Below are positions 44,192-53,026 of a DNA stretch of 58,355 nucleotides, piece after piece. Under the pieces are notes generated by a model, which ran no database searches, was not told the origin of the DNA, and saw only the letters and a program-made list of their open reading frames with translations. The stretch is from DSNY01 sp016861185 (GTDB lineage Bacteria; Pseudomonadota; Gammaproteobacteria; Burkholderiales; Burkholderiaceae_F). The position numbers were made by a program, and so were the translations under genes. Position 1 is the stretch's first letter. Each line of letters begins with the position of its first letter. The DNA lies in assembly GCA_030263275.1 (NCBI GenBank), contig SZOR01000012.1:1-58355 (forward strand), written 5' to 3'.

Positions 44192-46009
44192 ATGCTCTTG
44201 AACCTCGCCCGCCGTCTCGCACGCGCCGCGATCGCGCTCGCCGCGCTGCTCGCGGCCGCGTCGGTCGCGCAGGCGCAGGACAAGGTGCTGCGTTACTCGT
44301 TCCGCATCGCCGAGACGGGCTTCGACCCGGCGCAGATCTCCGATCTGTATTCGCGCATCGTCGCGTCGAACATCTTCGACGCGCCGCTGGAGTTCGAGTT
44401 TCTCGCGCGGCCGGTACGCGTGCGGCCGAACACCGCCGTCGCGCTGCCCGAGATCGCGCCCGACTACCGTACCTTCACGATCCGCCTCCGGCCGGGCATC
44501 TACTTCGACGACGATCCCGCATTCAAAGGCCGCAAGCGCGAGCTGACCGCGCACGACTACGTCTACTCGTACAAGCGCCACTACGATCCGCGCTGGAAGA
44601 GCCCCAACCTGTACGTGCTCGAGAACAGCAAGATCCTCGGGCTGTCCGAACTGCGGCAGGAAGCGCTCAGGAACAAGAAGCCGTTCGATTACGACCGCGA
44701 GGTCCAGGGCCTGCGCGCGCTCGACCGCTACACCTTCCAGATCAAGCTCGCCGAGCCCAATCCCCGCTTCGTCTACAACCTTGCCGATCCGTCCTTCCTC
44801 GGCGCGGTCGCGCGCGAAGTCGTCGAGTTCTACGGCGACAAGATCATGGAGCACCCTGTCGGCACCGGACCGTTCCGGCTCGCGCAGTGGAAGCGCAGCT
44901 CGCGCATGGTGCTCGAGAAGAACCCGAACTACCGCGACGAGTTCTACGACGAAGCGCCGCCCGCGAACGACGCGTACGCGCGCGAGATCGCCGCGCAGCT
45001 CAGAGGCCGCAAGCTGCCGATGGTCGACCGCGTCGAGATCTACATCGTCGAGGAGAACCAGCCGCGCTGGCTCGCCTTCCTCAACGGCGAGCACGACATC
45101 ATCGAGGAGGTGCCGACCGACTTCGCCAACCTGGCGCTGCCGAACAACGAACTGGCTCCCAATCTGCGCAAGCGGGCGATCCGCATGGTGCGCTACGCGC
45201 GCGCCGACGTCTCCGTGTCCTACTTCGCGATGGAGCACCCCATCGTCGGCGGCTACACGCCGGAGAAGGTCGCTTTGCGTCGCGCGATCGGGTTGGCGGT
45301 CGACCTCGACCAGGAGATCCGGCTGGTGCGCAAGAACCAGGCCGTTCCCGCGCAATCGCCGATCGCGCCGGGCGTGTGGGGCTATGACCCGGAGTTCCGC
45401 TCCGAGATGAGCGAGTTCAACCGCGCCAAGGCCAAGGCGCTGCTCGACATGTACGGCTACGTCGACCGCGATGGCGACGGCTGGCGCGAGATGCCCGACG
45501 GCGCGCCGCTCGTGCTCGAATACTCGACGCAGCCCGATCAGCAGTCGCGCCAGTTGAACGAGCTGTGGAAGAAAAACATGGACGCGATCGGCGTTCGCAT
45601 CGAGTTCAAGCACGCCAAGTGGCCCGAGCAGCTCAAGGCGTCGCGCGCGGGCAAGCTGATGATGTGGGGTGTGGGCTGGACCGCGGCGGCGCCCGACGGC
45701 GACACCTTCCTCGCGCTCGGCTACGGCGGCAACAAGGGCCAGGCCAATCACGCGCGCTTCGACCTGCCCGCCTTCAACAAGGCCTACGAGGCGCAGCGCG
45801 TGCTGCCCGACGGTCCCGAGCGCATGGCGTTGATGACCGAAGCGAAGAAGCTGATGATCGCGTACATGCCGTACAAGATCCACGTGCACCGGATCTGGAC
45901 CGATCTGGCGCACCCGTGGGTGGTCGGCTATCACCGCAACGTGTTCAAGCGCGACTTCTGGAAGCTCGTCGATATCGATCCGCAGGAACTGAAACGGCGG
46001 GTCGATTGA
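44192..46009 (+). CDS. ABC importer substrate-binding protein, paralogue 1
   Basis: A 605-residue family 5 (SBP_bac_5) periplasmic binding protein of the peptide type. Signal peptide LLNLARRLARAAIALAALLAAASVAQAQ. The mature protein opens DKVLRYSFRIAETGFDPAQISDLYSRIV, then RPNTAVALPEIAPDYRTFTIRLRPGIYFDDDPAF, the family's core, and KIMEHPVGTGPFRLAQW. GAAAGGACC lies before the ATG. It is the first of three tandem paralogues that share most of these motifs, opposite one set of permeases and ATPase. The three may give the same channel different ligand ranges. The ligands are unknown. Confidence 0.9.
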   Translation: MLLNLARRLARAAIALAALLAAASVAQAQDKVLRYSFRIAETGFDPAQISDLYSRIVASNIFDAPLEFEFLARPVRVRPNTAVALPEIAPDYRTFTIRLRPGIYFDDDPAFKGRKRELTAHDYVYSYKRHYDPRWKSPNLYVLENSKILGLSELRQEALRNKKPFDYDREVQGLRALDRYTFQIKLAEPNPRFVYNLADPSFLGAVAREVVEFYGDKIMEHPVGTGPFRLAQWKRSSRMVLEKNPNYRDEFYDEAPPANDAYAREIAAQLRGRKLPMVDRVEIYIVEENQPRWLAFLNGEHDIIEEVPTDFANLALPNNELAPNLRKRAIRMVRYARADVSVSYFAMEHPIVGGYTPEKVALRRAIGLAVDLDQEIRLVRKNQAVPAQSPIAPGVWGYDPEFRSEMSEFNRAKAKALLDMYGYVDRDGDGWREMPDGAPLVLEYSTQPDQQSRQLNELWKKNMDAIGVRIEFKHAKWPEQLKASRAGKLMMWGVGWTAAAPDGDTFLALGYGGNKGQANHARFDLPAFNKAYEAQRVLPDGPERMALMTEAKKLMIAYMPYKIHVHRIWTDLAHPWVVGYHRNVFKRDFWKLVDIDPQELKRRVD

Positions 46010-46101
46010 TGACGCAAGCCGCGACGCCTCCATCGGCCCCCCCTTTGAAAAGGGGGGCAGTGGGCATCTGCTGTGCGGCGCCGGGGAGGCGACCCTCTTG
46101 A
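46009..46101 (+). pseudogene. Short frame and repeat at the stop/start junction of paralogues 1 and 2
   Basis: A 30-codon frame starts with an ATG that overlaps the stop of paralogue 1 (TGATG) and reads MTQAATPPSAPPLKRG. Six bases GATGAC at 46008-46013 recur at the start of paralogue 2 (46158-46163). The frame runs into the hairpin repeats. This fits insertion at a formerly coupled junction, but the repeated segment is short. Confidence 0.35.
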
Positions 46102-46136
46102 ATCCCCCTCCGTCTCCCTTTGCGAAAGGGGGATGA
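46038..46136. repeat. Two CCCCCTTT/AAAGGGGG hairpins between paralogues 1 and 2
   Basis: The first hairpin has arms CCCCCCTTT (46038-46046) and AAAGGGGGG (46049-46057). The second has ATCCCCC (46102-46108) and GGGGGAT (46128-46134) with CCCTTT and AAAGGG nested inside. The second belongs to the family seen twice at 55003-55103. Confidence 0.85.
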
Positions 46137-46158
46137 GCACCGAACGGCAACTCCGACG

Positions 46159-47997
46159 ATGACCAACCCTCCCCGCTCACCCGGCCGCCGCGCACTTCTG
46201 ATCGCCGGCGGCACCCTCGCCGCGCCGCTGCCTTCGCTCGCTCAACCGAGAGGCGGCGCAACGCAGGCCAAGGTTCTGCGCTACGCGTTCCCGGTCGCCG
46301 AAACCGGCTTCGATCCGGTGCAGATCAGCGACATCTACTCTCGCATCGTGACCGCGCACATCTTCGAGACGCCGCTGAAGTACGACCATCTCGCAAGGCC
46401 GTACAAGCTGAAGCCGAACACGGCCGCCGAGATGCCCGAAGTCTCGTCCGACTACCGGACTTTCGTCGTCCGCCTTCGCCCCGGGATCTACTTCGCCGAC
46501 GACCCTGCTTTCAAGGGCCAGCGCCGCGAGCTCACGGCGCACGACTACGTCTACTCGTGGAAGCGCTTCTACGACCCGCGCTGGAAGGCGCCGTACGTCG
46601 CCGTCTGGCTGCTCGACAGGGTGATCGGCCTGAACGAGTACCGGGACGAAGTGCTGAAGACCAAGCAGCCGTTCGACTACGACCGGCCGATCGACGGGCT
46701 GCGCGCGCTCGACCGCTACACGCTCCAGATCCGGCTTGCCGAATCGAGTCCGCGTTTCCTGTACAGCCTGGCGACACCCGACGTCAACGGCGCGGTGGCG
46801 CGCGAGGTCGTCGAGTTCTACGGCGACAAGATCATGGAGCATCCGGTCGGCACGGGTCCCTTCCGCCTCGCCGAGTGGCGGCGCTCCTCGCGGATCGTGC
46901 TCGAGCCGAACCCGGGCTTCCGCGACGTGCGCTACGACGAGACGCCGAACGCGGACGATGCCGAAGGGCAGGAACTGGCGCGCCGTTATCGCGGCCGCAA
47001 GCTGCCGCTCGTCGACCGCGTCGAGATTTCGATCATCGAGGAGAACCAGCCGCGCTACCTCGCCTTCGTCAACGAAGAGCACGACGTGCTGTACGGCACG
47101 CCGCTCGACTTCGCGAACCTGGTCGTGCCCGGCGGCAAGCTTGCGCCACACCTGGCCAAGCGCGGCATCAAGCTGTACCGCACGCTGGCCGCCGACGTGA
47201 CGATGACCGTCTACAACATGGAAGACCCGGTCATCGGCGGCTATACGCCGGAGAGAATCGCGCTGCGCCGCGCGATCAATCTGGGCATCGACATCGACCG
47301 CGAGATCCGCCTCCTGCGCCGCGGACAGGCGATCCCGTCGCAAGCGCCGCTGATGCCTCAGACCTACGGCTACGACCCGGAGTACCGCAGCGAGATGGGC
47401 ATGTACGACCTGGCGCGCGCGCGCGCCCTGCTCGACATGTACGGGTATGTCGACCGCGACGGCGACGGCTTCCGCGAGCAGCCCGACGGCTCGCCGCTCC
47501 GGCTCGTGCTCTCCACGCAGCCCGACCAGATCTCGCGCCAGTTCGACGAGCTGTTCAAGAAGAACATGGAAGCGCTCGGGCTGAGGCTCGAGTTCAGCAT
47601 CGCCAAGTGGCCCGAGCAGCTCAGACAGGCGCGCGCGGGCAAGTTCATGATGTGGGGCGTCGGCCTGACCGCTGCGTCGCCGGACGGCCAGGGCGTGCTC
47701 GCGCGCGGCTACAGTCCGGAAATCGGCGGGCAGAACCTGTCACGTTTCAAGCTGCCCGAATTCGACCGTATCTACGAGCGGCTGAAGGTCGTCCCAGACG
47801 GTCCCGAGCGGCTCGAACTGTTCCGGCGCGCGAACAAGATCATGATCGCCTACGCGCCCTACAAGTTCCACGTGCACCGGATCATCAACGATCTGACGCA
47901 CCCCTGGGTCAGCGGCTTTCGCCGTCCGCCGTTCTGGCAGGACTGGTGGCAGTACGTGGACATCGATCCGGGCGCACAGGCGCGCGCCGCGAAGTGA
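46159..47997 (+). CDS. ABC importer substrate-binding protein, paralogue 2
   Basis: A 612-residue paralogue of the preceding gene. It begins MTNPPRSPGRRALLIAGGTLAAPLPSLAQ, a signal peptide with a twin-arginine pair that lacks a full Tat consensus. The core opens AKVLRYAFPVAETGFDPVQISDIYSRIV and keeps RPGIYFADDPAFKGQRRELTAHDYVYS and KIMEHPVGTGPFRLAEW. The start at 46159 was chosen because it gives this signal peptide and follows the repeat; an in-frame ATG at 46120 lies inside repeat DNA. No strong ribosome-binding site is seen. Confidence 0.88.
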   Translation: MTNPPRSPGRRALLIAGGTLAAPLPSLAQPRGGATQAKVLRYAFPVAETGFDPVQISDIYSRIVTAHIFETPLKYDHLARPYKLKPNTAAEMPEVSSDYRTFVVRLRPGIYFADDPAFKGQRRELTAHDYVYSWKRFYDPRWKAPYVAVWLLDRVIGLNEYRDEVLKTKQPFDYDRPIDGLRALDRYTLQIRLAESSPRFLYSLATPDVNGAVAREVVEFYGDKIMEHPVGTGPFRLAEWRRSSRIVLEPNPGFRDVRYDETPNADDAEGQELARRYRGRKLPLVDRVEISIIEENQPRYLAFVNEEHDVLYGTPLDFANLVVPGGKLAPHLAKRGIKLYRTLAADVTMTVYNMEDPVIGGYTPERIALRRAINLGIDIDREIRLLRRGQAIPSQAPLMPQTYGYDPEYRSEMGMYDLARARALLDMYGYVDRDGDGFREQPDGSPLRLVLSTQPDQISRQFDELFKKNMEALGLRLEFSIAKWPEQLRQARAGKFMMWGVGLTAASPDGQGVLARGYSPEIGGQNLSRFKLPEFDRIYERLKVVPDGPERLELFRRANKIMIAYAPYKFHVHRIINDLTHPWVSGFRRPPFWQDWWQYVDIDPGAQARAAK

Positions 47998-48015
47998 CCC
48001 TCTGATCGCGCAGTG

Positions 48016-49833
48016 ATGAGCCTGTCGCGGCGGTGTTTCCTGGCGACGGCACCGTTCACCCCGCTGGCCGGCGCGCGCACCGCGGCGGCGCAGCCGCGCG
48101 GCGCCGGCCCGAAGACGCTGCGCGTGGCCTTCCCGACCGCCGAAACCGGCTTCGATCCGGCACAGGTGCAGGACCTGTACTCGCGCACGGTGCTGTCGCA
48201 CATTCTCGACGCGCCGCTCGAATACGACTACCTCGCCAGGCCGGCGCGACTGCGGCCGAATACCGCGGTCGCGCTGCCGGAGGTCTCGTCCGACCACCGC
48301 ACGTTCACGGTCCGGCTGCGGCCGGGCATCTTCTTCGCCGACGATCCCGCGTTCAAGGGCGCGCGTCGCGAGCTGACCGCGCACGACTACGTCTACTCGT
48401 TCAAGCGCCTGTACGACCCGCGCTGGAAGAGTCCGATGCTGTTCACGCTGGAGAACAGCAGGCTGCTCGGCCTGAGCGAACTGCGCCAGCAGTCGATCCG
48501 CGGCAAGAAGCCGTTCGACTACGACCGCGAAGTCGAGGGCCTGCGCGCGCTCGACCGCTACACGTTCCAGATCCGGCTCGCCGAGCCCAATCCGCGCTTC
48601 GTGCACAACCTCGCCGATGCGTCGCTGCTCGGCGCGGTCGCGCGCGAAGTGGTCGAGACCTACGGCGACGCGATCATGGCGCATCCGGTGGGCACGGGGC
48701 CCTTCCGGCTCGCGCACTGGACGCGCTCGTCGCGCATCGTGCTCGAACGCAATCCGGACTATCGCGAAGAGCGCTACGACTTCGAGCCGGCCGCGGATGC
48801 GGCCGACATGCGCAACGAAGTCGCGCGGCTGCGCGGGCGGCGGTTGCCGCTGGTCGACCGCGTCGAGATCTCGATCATCGAGGAATCGCAGCCGCGCTGG
48901 CTGGCGTTCCAGCAGGGCGAACTCGACGTGCTGGCCGTGCCGCTGGAGTTCGTTCCGCTGGCCGCGCCGGACGGCCGGCTCGCGCCTTTTCTCGAACGGC
49001 GCGGCGTTCGCATGCGCCGCACGGCGGCCGCCGACGTCTCGCTGACCTACTTCAACATCGAGCACCCGGTCGTCGGCGGCTACACGCCGGAGAAGATTGC
49101 GCTGCGCCGTGCGATCGCCCTCGCGATCGACGGCGACGAGTACATCCGGCTGATCTTCTCCGGCCAGGGCGTGCGCGCACAGTCGCCGATCGTGCCCGGC
49201 ACGTTCGGCTACGACCCGGGCTACCGCAGCGAGATGGGCGAGTTCAGCCGGGCGCGCGCGGCCGCGCTGCTCGACATGTTCGGCTACGTCGACCGCGACG
49301 GCGACGGCTGGCGCGAAATGCCGGACGGTTCCCCGCTCGTGCTCGAGCTGGCGTCGTCGGCGACCTCGCTCGACCGCAAGCAGAACGAGCTGTGGAAGCG
49401 CTACATGAACGCGGTCGGGCTGCGCATCGACTTCCGCATCGCGCAGTGGCCCGAGCTGCTGCGCATGTCGCTCGCGGGCAAGCTGATGATGTGGGGTTAC
49501 AGCTGGCAGGTCGGCGGCCCCGACAGCGACAACCTGTTCGGCATGGGCTACGGGCCCAACAAGGAACAGTTGAACGACGCGCGCTTCGACCTGCCCGAAT
49601 ACAACGCGCTGTACGAGCGCCAACGCGTGCTGCCGGACGGCCCGGAGCGGCTGCAGCTGCTGCATCGCGCGGCGCGGGTGCTGACCGCCTACATGCCTTA
49701 CAAGTTCCACCTGCATCGCGTCGTGCTCGATCTGACGCAGCCTTGGGTCGACGGCTACCGGCGGCATCCTTTCACGACGCGACAGTGGAACTGGATCGAC
49801 GTCGATCCCGCCCGCCGCGAGGCGGCGCGGTGA
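48016..49833 (+). CDS. ABC importer substrate-binding protein, paralogue 3
   Basis: A 605-residue third paralogue. The N-terminus MSLSRRCFLATAPFTPLAGARTAAAQ has SRRCFLA, a good Tat motif, in contrast to the Sec-type signal of paralogue 1. The core opens KTLRVAFPTAETGFDPAQVQDLYSRTV and ends WNWIDVDPARREAAR. A GTG directly before the ATG at 48016 could also start it. Its TGA overlaps the GTG start of the hydrolase gene (GTGA), so the two are coupled. Confidence 0.88.
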   Translation: MSLSRRCFLATAPFTPLAGARTAAAQPRGAGPKTLRVAFPTAETGFDPAQVQDLYSRTVLSHILDAPLEYDYLARPARLRPNTAVALPEVSSDHRTFTVRLRPGIFFADDPAFKGARRELTAHDYVYSFKRLYDPRWKSPMLFTLENSRLLGLSELRQQSIRGKKPFDYDREVEGLRALDRYTFQIRLAEPNPRFVHNLADASLLGAVAREVVETYGDAIMAHPVGTGPFRLAHWTRSSRIVLERNPDYREERYDFEPAADAADMRNEVARLRGRRLPLVDRVEISIIEESQPRWLAFQQGELDVLAVPLEFVPLAAPDGRLAPFLERRGVRMRRTAAADVSLTYFNIEHPVVGGYTPEKIALRRAIALAIDGDEYIRLIFSGQGVRAQSPIVPGTFGYDPGYRSEMGEFSRARAAALLDMFGYVDRDGDGWREMPDGSPLVLELASSATSLDRKQNELWKRYMNAVGLRIDFRIAQWPELLRMSLAGKLMMWGYSWQVGGPDSDNLFGMGYGPNKEQLNDARFDLPEYNALYERQRVLPDGPERLQLLHRAARVLTAYMPYKFHLHRVVLDLTQPWVDGYRRHPFTTRQWNWIDVDPARREAAR

Positions 49834-50825
49834 AGCTCTCGACGCTGCTTCGGATCTCGCTCGCGGCACAGATCGGCGGCGGCGCGCTGCTCGCCGCTTG
49901 GTGGCTGCCGGCCGGCACGAGCATGTGGATCGCGCTCGCGATCGGGCTCGCGGTTCCGCCGGCCGGCCATGCGCTCGTGCTCGGGATCGAATTCGCGATC
50001 GCCGCAGCGGTCGACCCGCGGCGCCCGCGCGCGCCCGTCCTGCACGTGCTCGCGGTGTGGCTGCGCGAAACCTCGGCGTCGCTGCGCACCTTCGCGTGGC
50101 GCATGCCGTTTTTCGCCGGATTCCCCGAGCCGCCGATCACGCGCGATGGCGAACGGCCGGCCGTGCTGCTCGTACACGGCTACCTGTGCAATCGCGCGGT
50201 CTGGGAACCCTGGCTCGACGCCGGCGGATTCACCGGCTGCAACGTCGCAACCGTCGATCTGGCGCCGCCTTTCGGCGATCTGGACGGTTACGCCGACCTG
50301 GTCCACGCGGCTGTCGGGCGACTGCGCGCGGCGAGCGGCGCGGAGCGGGTCGTCGTCGTCGCGCACAGCATGGGCGGGCTCGCGCTGCGCTGCTACTTGC
50401 GCCGCTACGGCGACGGCGCCATCGCGCGCGCGATCACGATCGCCTCGCCGCACCACGGCACGCTGCTCGCGCGCTTCGGCCACGGGCGCAACGCGCGGCA
50501 GATGCGGCCCGCTTCACCGTTCCTGCACGAGCTCGCGGCGAGCGAGGTCGGCGGCCGCCGCGCGCAGTTCGTTTGCATCGCCACGCAAGACGACAATCTG
50601 ATCGTTCCGCGCACGAGCCCCCTGCTCGACGGCGCGCGCCATCACGTGCTCGACGGCGTCGGGCACCTCGCGACGATCGAGGATCGGCGGGTGTGGTCGA
50701 TCGTCGAGCGCGAGATCAAGACGACACATCGCGTGCCAGCTCACGTCGAACAGTCCCCCCTCTCGCCATCCCCCACTCCCGCCGGGGGAGAGGGGGAAAG
50801 GCCGGGCGCCGCTGCGCCGCGCTAG
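49830..50825 (+). CDS. Alpha/beta hydrolase, lipase-like, membrane-anchored
   Basis: A 331-residue protein with two N-terminal hydrophobic helices (about 5-60) and an alpha/beta hydrolase domain. The oxyanion segment is LLVHGYLCNRAVW at 113-125, the nucleophile is Ser180 in VAHSMGGLA, and the acid and base are probably Asp254/Asp255 and His279 (GVGHLATIED). It resembles triacylglycerol lipases and esterases. It starts with GTG overlapping the stop of paralogue 3. The last about 22 residues (SPLSPSPTPAGGEGERPG) come from a REP hairpin that the frame reads through. Its TAG shares the palindrome CTAG with the stop of the convergent reductase gene. Confidence 0.82.
   Translation: MKLSTLLRISLAAQIGGGALLAAWWLPAGTSMWIALAIGLAVPPAGHALVLGIEFAIAAAVDPRRPRAPVLHVLAVWLRETSASLRTFAWRMPFFAGFPEPPITRDGERPAVLLVHGYLCNRAVWEPWLDAGGFTGCNVATVDLAPPFGDLDGYADLVHAAVGRLRAASGAERVVVVAHSMGGLALRCYLRRYGDGAIARAITIASPHHGTLLARFGHGRNARQMRPASPFLHELAASEVGGRRAQFVCIATQDDNLIVPRTSPLLDGARHHVLDGVGHLATIEDRRVWSIVEREIKTTHRVPAHVEQSPLSPSPTPAGGEGERPGAAAPR
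50754..50800. repeat. REP-type hairpin inside the hydrolase 3' end
   Basis: CCCCCTCTC (50756-50764) pairs with GAGAGGGGG (50788-50796), with CTCCCGCCGGGGGAG nested. It belongs to the same family as 43899-43939. It lies between the hydrolase and the reductase but is translated as the hydrolase tail. Confidence 0.8.
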
Positions 50826-52828
50826 AAGTGGATGCCCTGCATCAGATTCGCGAATGCGATCTGGTCCGGCGTGGCTTTCGGCTTTTCGCCTTCCTTGGCG
50901 CCCTTCGCGGCAGACGAATCGGGGAACATGCGGAAGGTCGTGTTCATCACGATCTGTGCAATGCGCGGCGCGAGCGCGTGCAGCACCTGGCCGAAGATGC
51001 CGAGCCTGGTCGCGATGCGCACCGGCTTGTAGACGATCGCCTCGACGATCAGGTCCGCGGCCTCGTCGGGCGTCAGCGTCGGCACGTTCTCGTAGATCTT
51101 GGTCGGCGCGATCATCGGCGTCTTCACGAGGGGCATGTTGATCGTCGTGAAGGTCACGCCGACGTCGATGAACTCGCTCGCCGCGCAGCGCGTCCACGCG
51201 TCGAGCGCGGCCTTGCTGGCGACGTACGCGGAAAAGCGCGGCGCGTTGGTCAGCACGCCGATCGAGCTGATGTTGACGACATGTCCGCGCCGCCGCGCGG
51301 CCATGTGCGGCAGCAGCCCCATCGTCGTGCGCAGGCAGCCGAAGTAGTTCAGTTGCATCGTGCGCTCGAAGTCGTGGAAGCGTTCGTAGCTCGACTCGAT
51401 GCCGCGCCGGATCGAGCGGCCCGCGTTGTTGATCAGCACGTCCACGCCGCCGTATTTCTCGACCAGCCAGGCGACCAGCTTGTCGCAGCCCTCGTAGTTC
51501 GCCAGATCCGCCGAAAACGTCACGACCTGACCGCCGTTCGGGTTGTGCCCCAGGCCGTCTTCGATCTCCTTCTTCGCCGCGTCCAGCTTGTCCTGCTCCC
51601 GGCCGACGATCACGGTGACCGCGCCTGCGGCGGCGATCTTCTTCGCGGCCGCGAGCCCGATGCCGGACGAGCCGCCCGTGACCAGCACCACCCTGCCCTG
51701 CACCTGACCCTTCAGCGTGCGGTCGATGAACAGATCCGGGTCGAGGTTGCGCTCCCAGTAGTCCCACAGCCGGTACGCGTAGTCCTCCAGCCGCGGGCAT
51801 TCGATGCCGCTGCCTTTCAGCGCCGCCGCGGCGTCGCGGCAGTCGAAGCGCGTCGGGTAGTTGACGAACTGCAGGATGTCCTCGGGCAGCCCGAGGTCCT
51901 TCATCACCGCGTCGCGGATGCGGCGCACCGGCGTCAGCGCAAGCAGGCCCTTGCGGACGCTCCCTGGAATGAAGCCGAACAGCGCCGCGTTGATGCGCAG
52001 CCCGAACTCGGGCGCGTGCGCGGCGCGGGCGAAGATGTTGAGCACGTCGCCGACGCGGTATGGCGTCGGGTCGACGAGGTGGAACGCGCGGTTGTCCAGA
52101 TCGTTCGCGTGCGCGATGTGGTCCATCGCGTCGACGACGAAGTCAACCGGAACGATGTTGATGCGGCCGCCCTCGATGCCGATCGCCGGCATCCACGGCG
52201 GCAGCATGCGCCGCATCTTCTGAATCAGCTTGAAGAAGTAGTAGGGACCGTCGACCTTGTCGATCTCGCCGGTTCTGGAGTCGCCGACCACGAGCCCCGG
52301 CCGGTAGACGCGCCAGGGACCCTTGCACTCCTTGCGGACGATCTTCTCCGACTCGTGTTTGGTGCCGAAGTACGGGTGCTCGAGGTTTTCGGCCTCGTCG
52401 AACATGTCCTCGCGGAACACGCCCTCGTACATCCCTGCGGCGGCAATCGATGAGGCGTGCTGGAAGCAGCCGGCCTTCAGTTCGTTGGCGAGCGCCACCG
52501 CGTTGCGCGTGCCTTCGACGTTGGCGATCACCTGGCTTTCGGCGTCCGCCTTCAGGTCGTAAACCGCCGCGAGATGAAAGAAGTGGTCGATCCTGCCGGT
52601 CAGGTCCTTGATTGCGGCCTTCGACAGGCCGAGGCCGGGCTGCGCGAGGTCCCCGTAAACGGGAACCGCCTTTTTCTCGTCGACGCCCCAGAACTCGAGC
52701 AGCTCGGCCACCTTGTCCTTGCTCGATTCGCGGATCAGGAAGTGCACCACGGCGCCGCGCCGCGCGAGCAGTTTCCTGACCAGCCGCTTGCCGATGAAGC
52801 CCGAGGCTCCGGTGACGAAGTACTGCAT
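50822..52828 (-). CDS. Two-domain fatty acyl-CoA reductase (fatty alcohol-forming, SDR-SDR)
   Basis: A 668-residue fusion of two SDR domains. The N-terminal extended SDR has TGASGFIG at 6-13 and the active-site Tyr153/Lys157 (HPYFGTKHESEK); the C-terminal classical SDR has TGGSSGIG at 384-391, NNAG at 467-470, Ser521/522 and Tyr535/Lys539 (YVASK). By memory the layout and many segments (DRTLKG, VNISSIGVLTNAPRFSAYV, INMPLVKTPMIAPTKIYENVPTLTPDEAA) closely match the Marinobacter reductase that turns fatty acyl-CoA into fatty alcohol with NADPH, a step in wax-ester formation. The start at 52828 has GAGGAGAC upstream and TAGAAT at 52870-52875 as a possible -10. It diverges from the phasin gene. 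Confidence 0.88.
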   Translation of the reverse strand: MQYFVTGASGFIGKRLVRKLLARRGAVVHFLIRESSKDKVAELLEFWGVDEKKAVPVYGDLAQPGLGLSKAAIKDLTGRIDHFFHLAAVYDLKADAESQVIANVEGTRNAVALANELKAGCFQHASSIAAAGMYEGVFREDMFDEAENLEHPYFGTKHESEKIVRKECKGPWRVYRPGLVVGDSRTGEIDKVDGPYYFFKLIQKMRRMLPPWMPAIGIEGGRINIVPVDFVVDAMDHIAHANDLDNRAFHLVDPTPYRVGDVLNIFARAAHAPEFGLRINAALFGFIPGSVRKGLLALTPVRRIRDAVMKDLGLPEDILQFVNYPTRFDCRDAAAALKGSGIECPRLEDYAYRLWDYWERNLDPDLFIDRTLKGQVQGRVVLVTGGSSGIGLAAAKKIAAAGAVTVIVGREQDKLDAAKKEIEDGLGHNPNGGQVVTFSADLANYEGCDKLVAWLVEKYGGVDVLINNAGRSIRRGIESSYERFHDFERTMQLNYFGCLRTTMGLLPHMAARRRGHVVNISSIGVLTNAPRFSAYVASKAALDAWTRCAASEFIDVGVTFTTINMPLVKTPMIAPTKIYENVPTLTPDEAADLIVEAIVYKPVRIATRLGIFGQVLHALAPRIAQIVMNTTFRMFPDSSAAKGAKEGEKPKATPDQIAFANLMQGIHF

Positions 52829-52920
52829 GGTGGCGTCTCCTCGCGAAGTGTTGTTGTGATGCCCGAGCGATTCTAACCACCGCCCCCTGAACGCCGGCGC
52901 GGCACGGCCGCGCACGCCCG

Positions 52921-52938
52921 GTAGAGACCGCGCTCTAC
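52921..52938. promoter_or_regulatory. Inverted repeat in the reductase/phasin divergent region, candidate operator
   Basis: GTAGAG and CTCTAC are perfect 6-bp arms around six bases. The site lies midway between the divergent starts and just upstream of the proposed phasin promoter. A TetR-type regulator is encoded 2.3 kb away; binding is a guess. Confidence 0.35.
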
Positions 52939-52956
52939 GCGTACGGCGGGATTTAG

Positions 52957-52986
52957 TTGGCGCCCTCTAGCGCGCGTCCATAGACT
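52957..52986 (+). promoter_or_regulatory. Candidate phasin promoter
   Basis: TTGGCG (52957-52962) and TAGACT (52981-52986) with an 18-base spacer, 40 bp before the phasin ATG. Each hexamer matches four of six consensus bases. Confidence 0.35.
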
Positions 52987-53026
52987 GCGTCGCATCGACA
53001 ACGTCGTTCCAGGGAAGGAGTCCAAG

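Noticed and set aside
40121..49833. The importer as yejABEF itself
   Set aside because: The make-up is similar, but the ATPase is longer than YejF and there are three binding proteins in divergent order, so I did not assign yej symbols.
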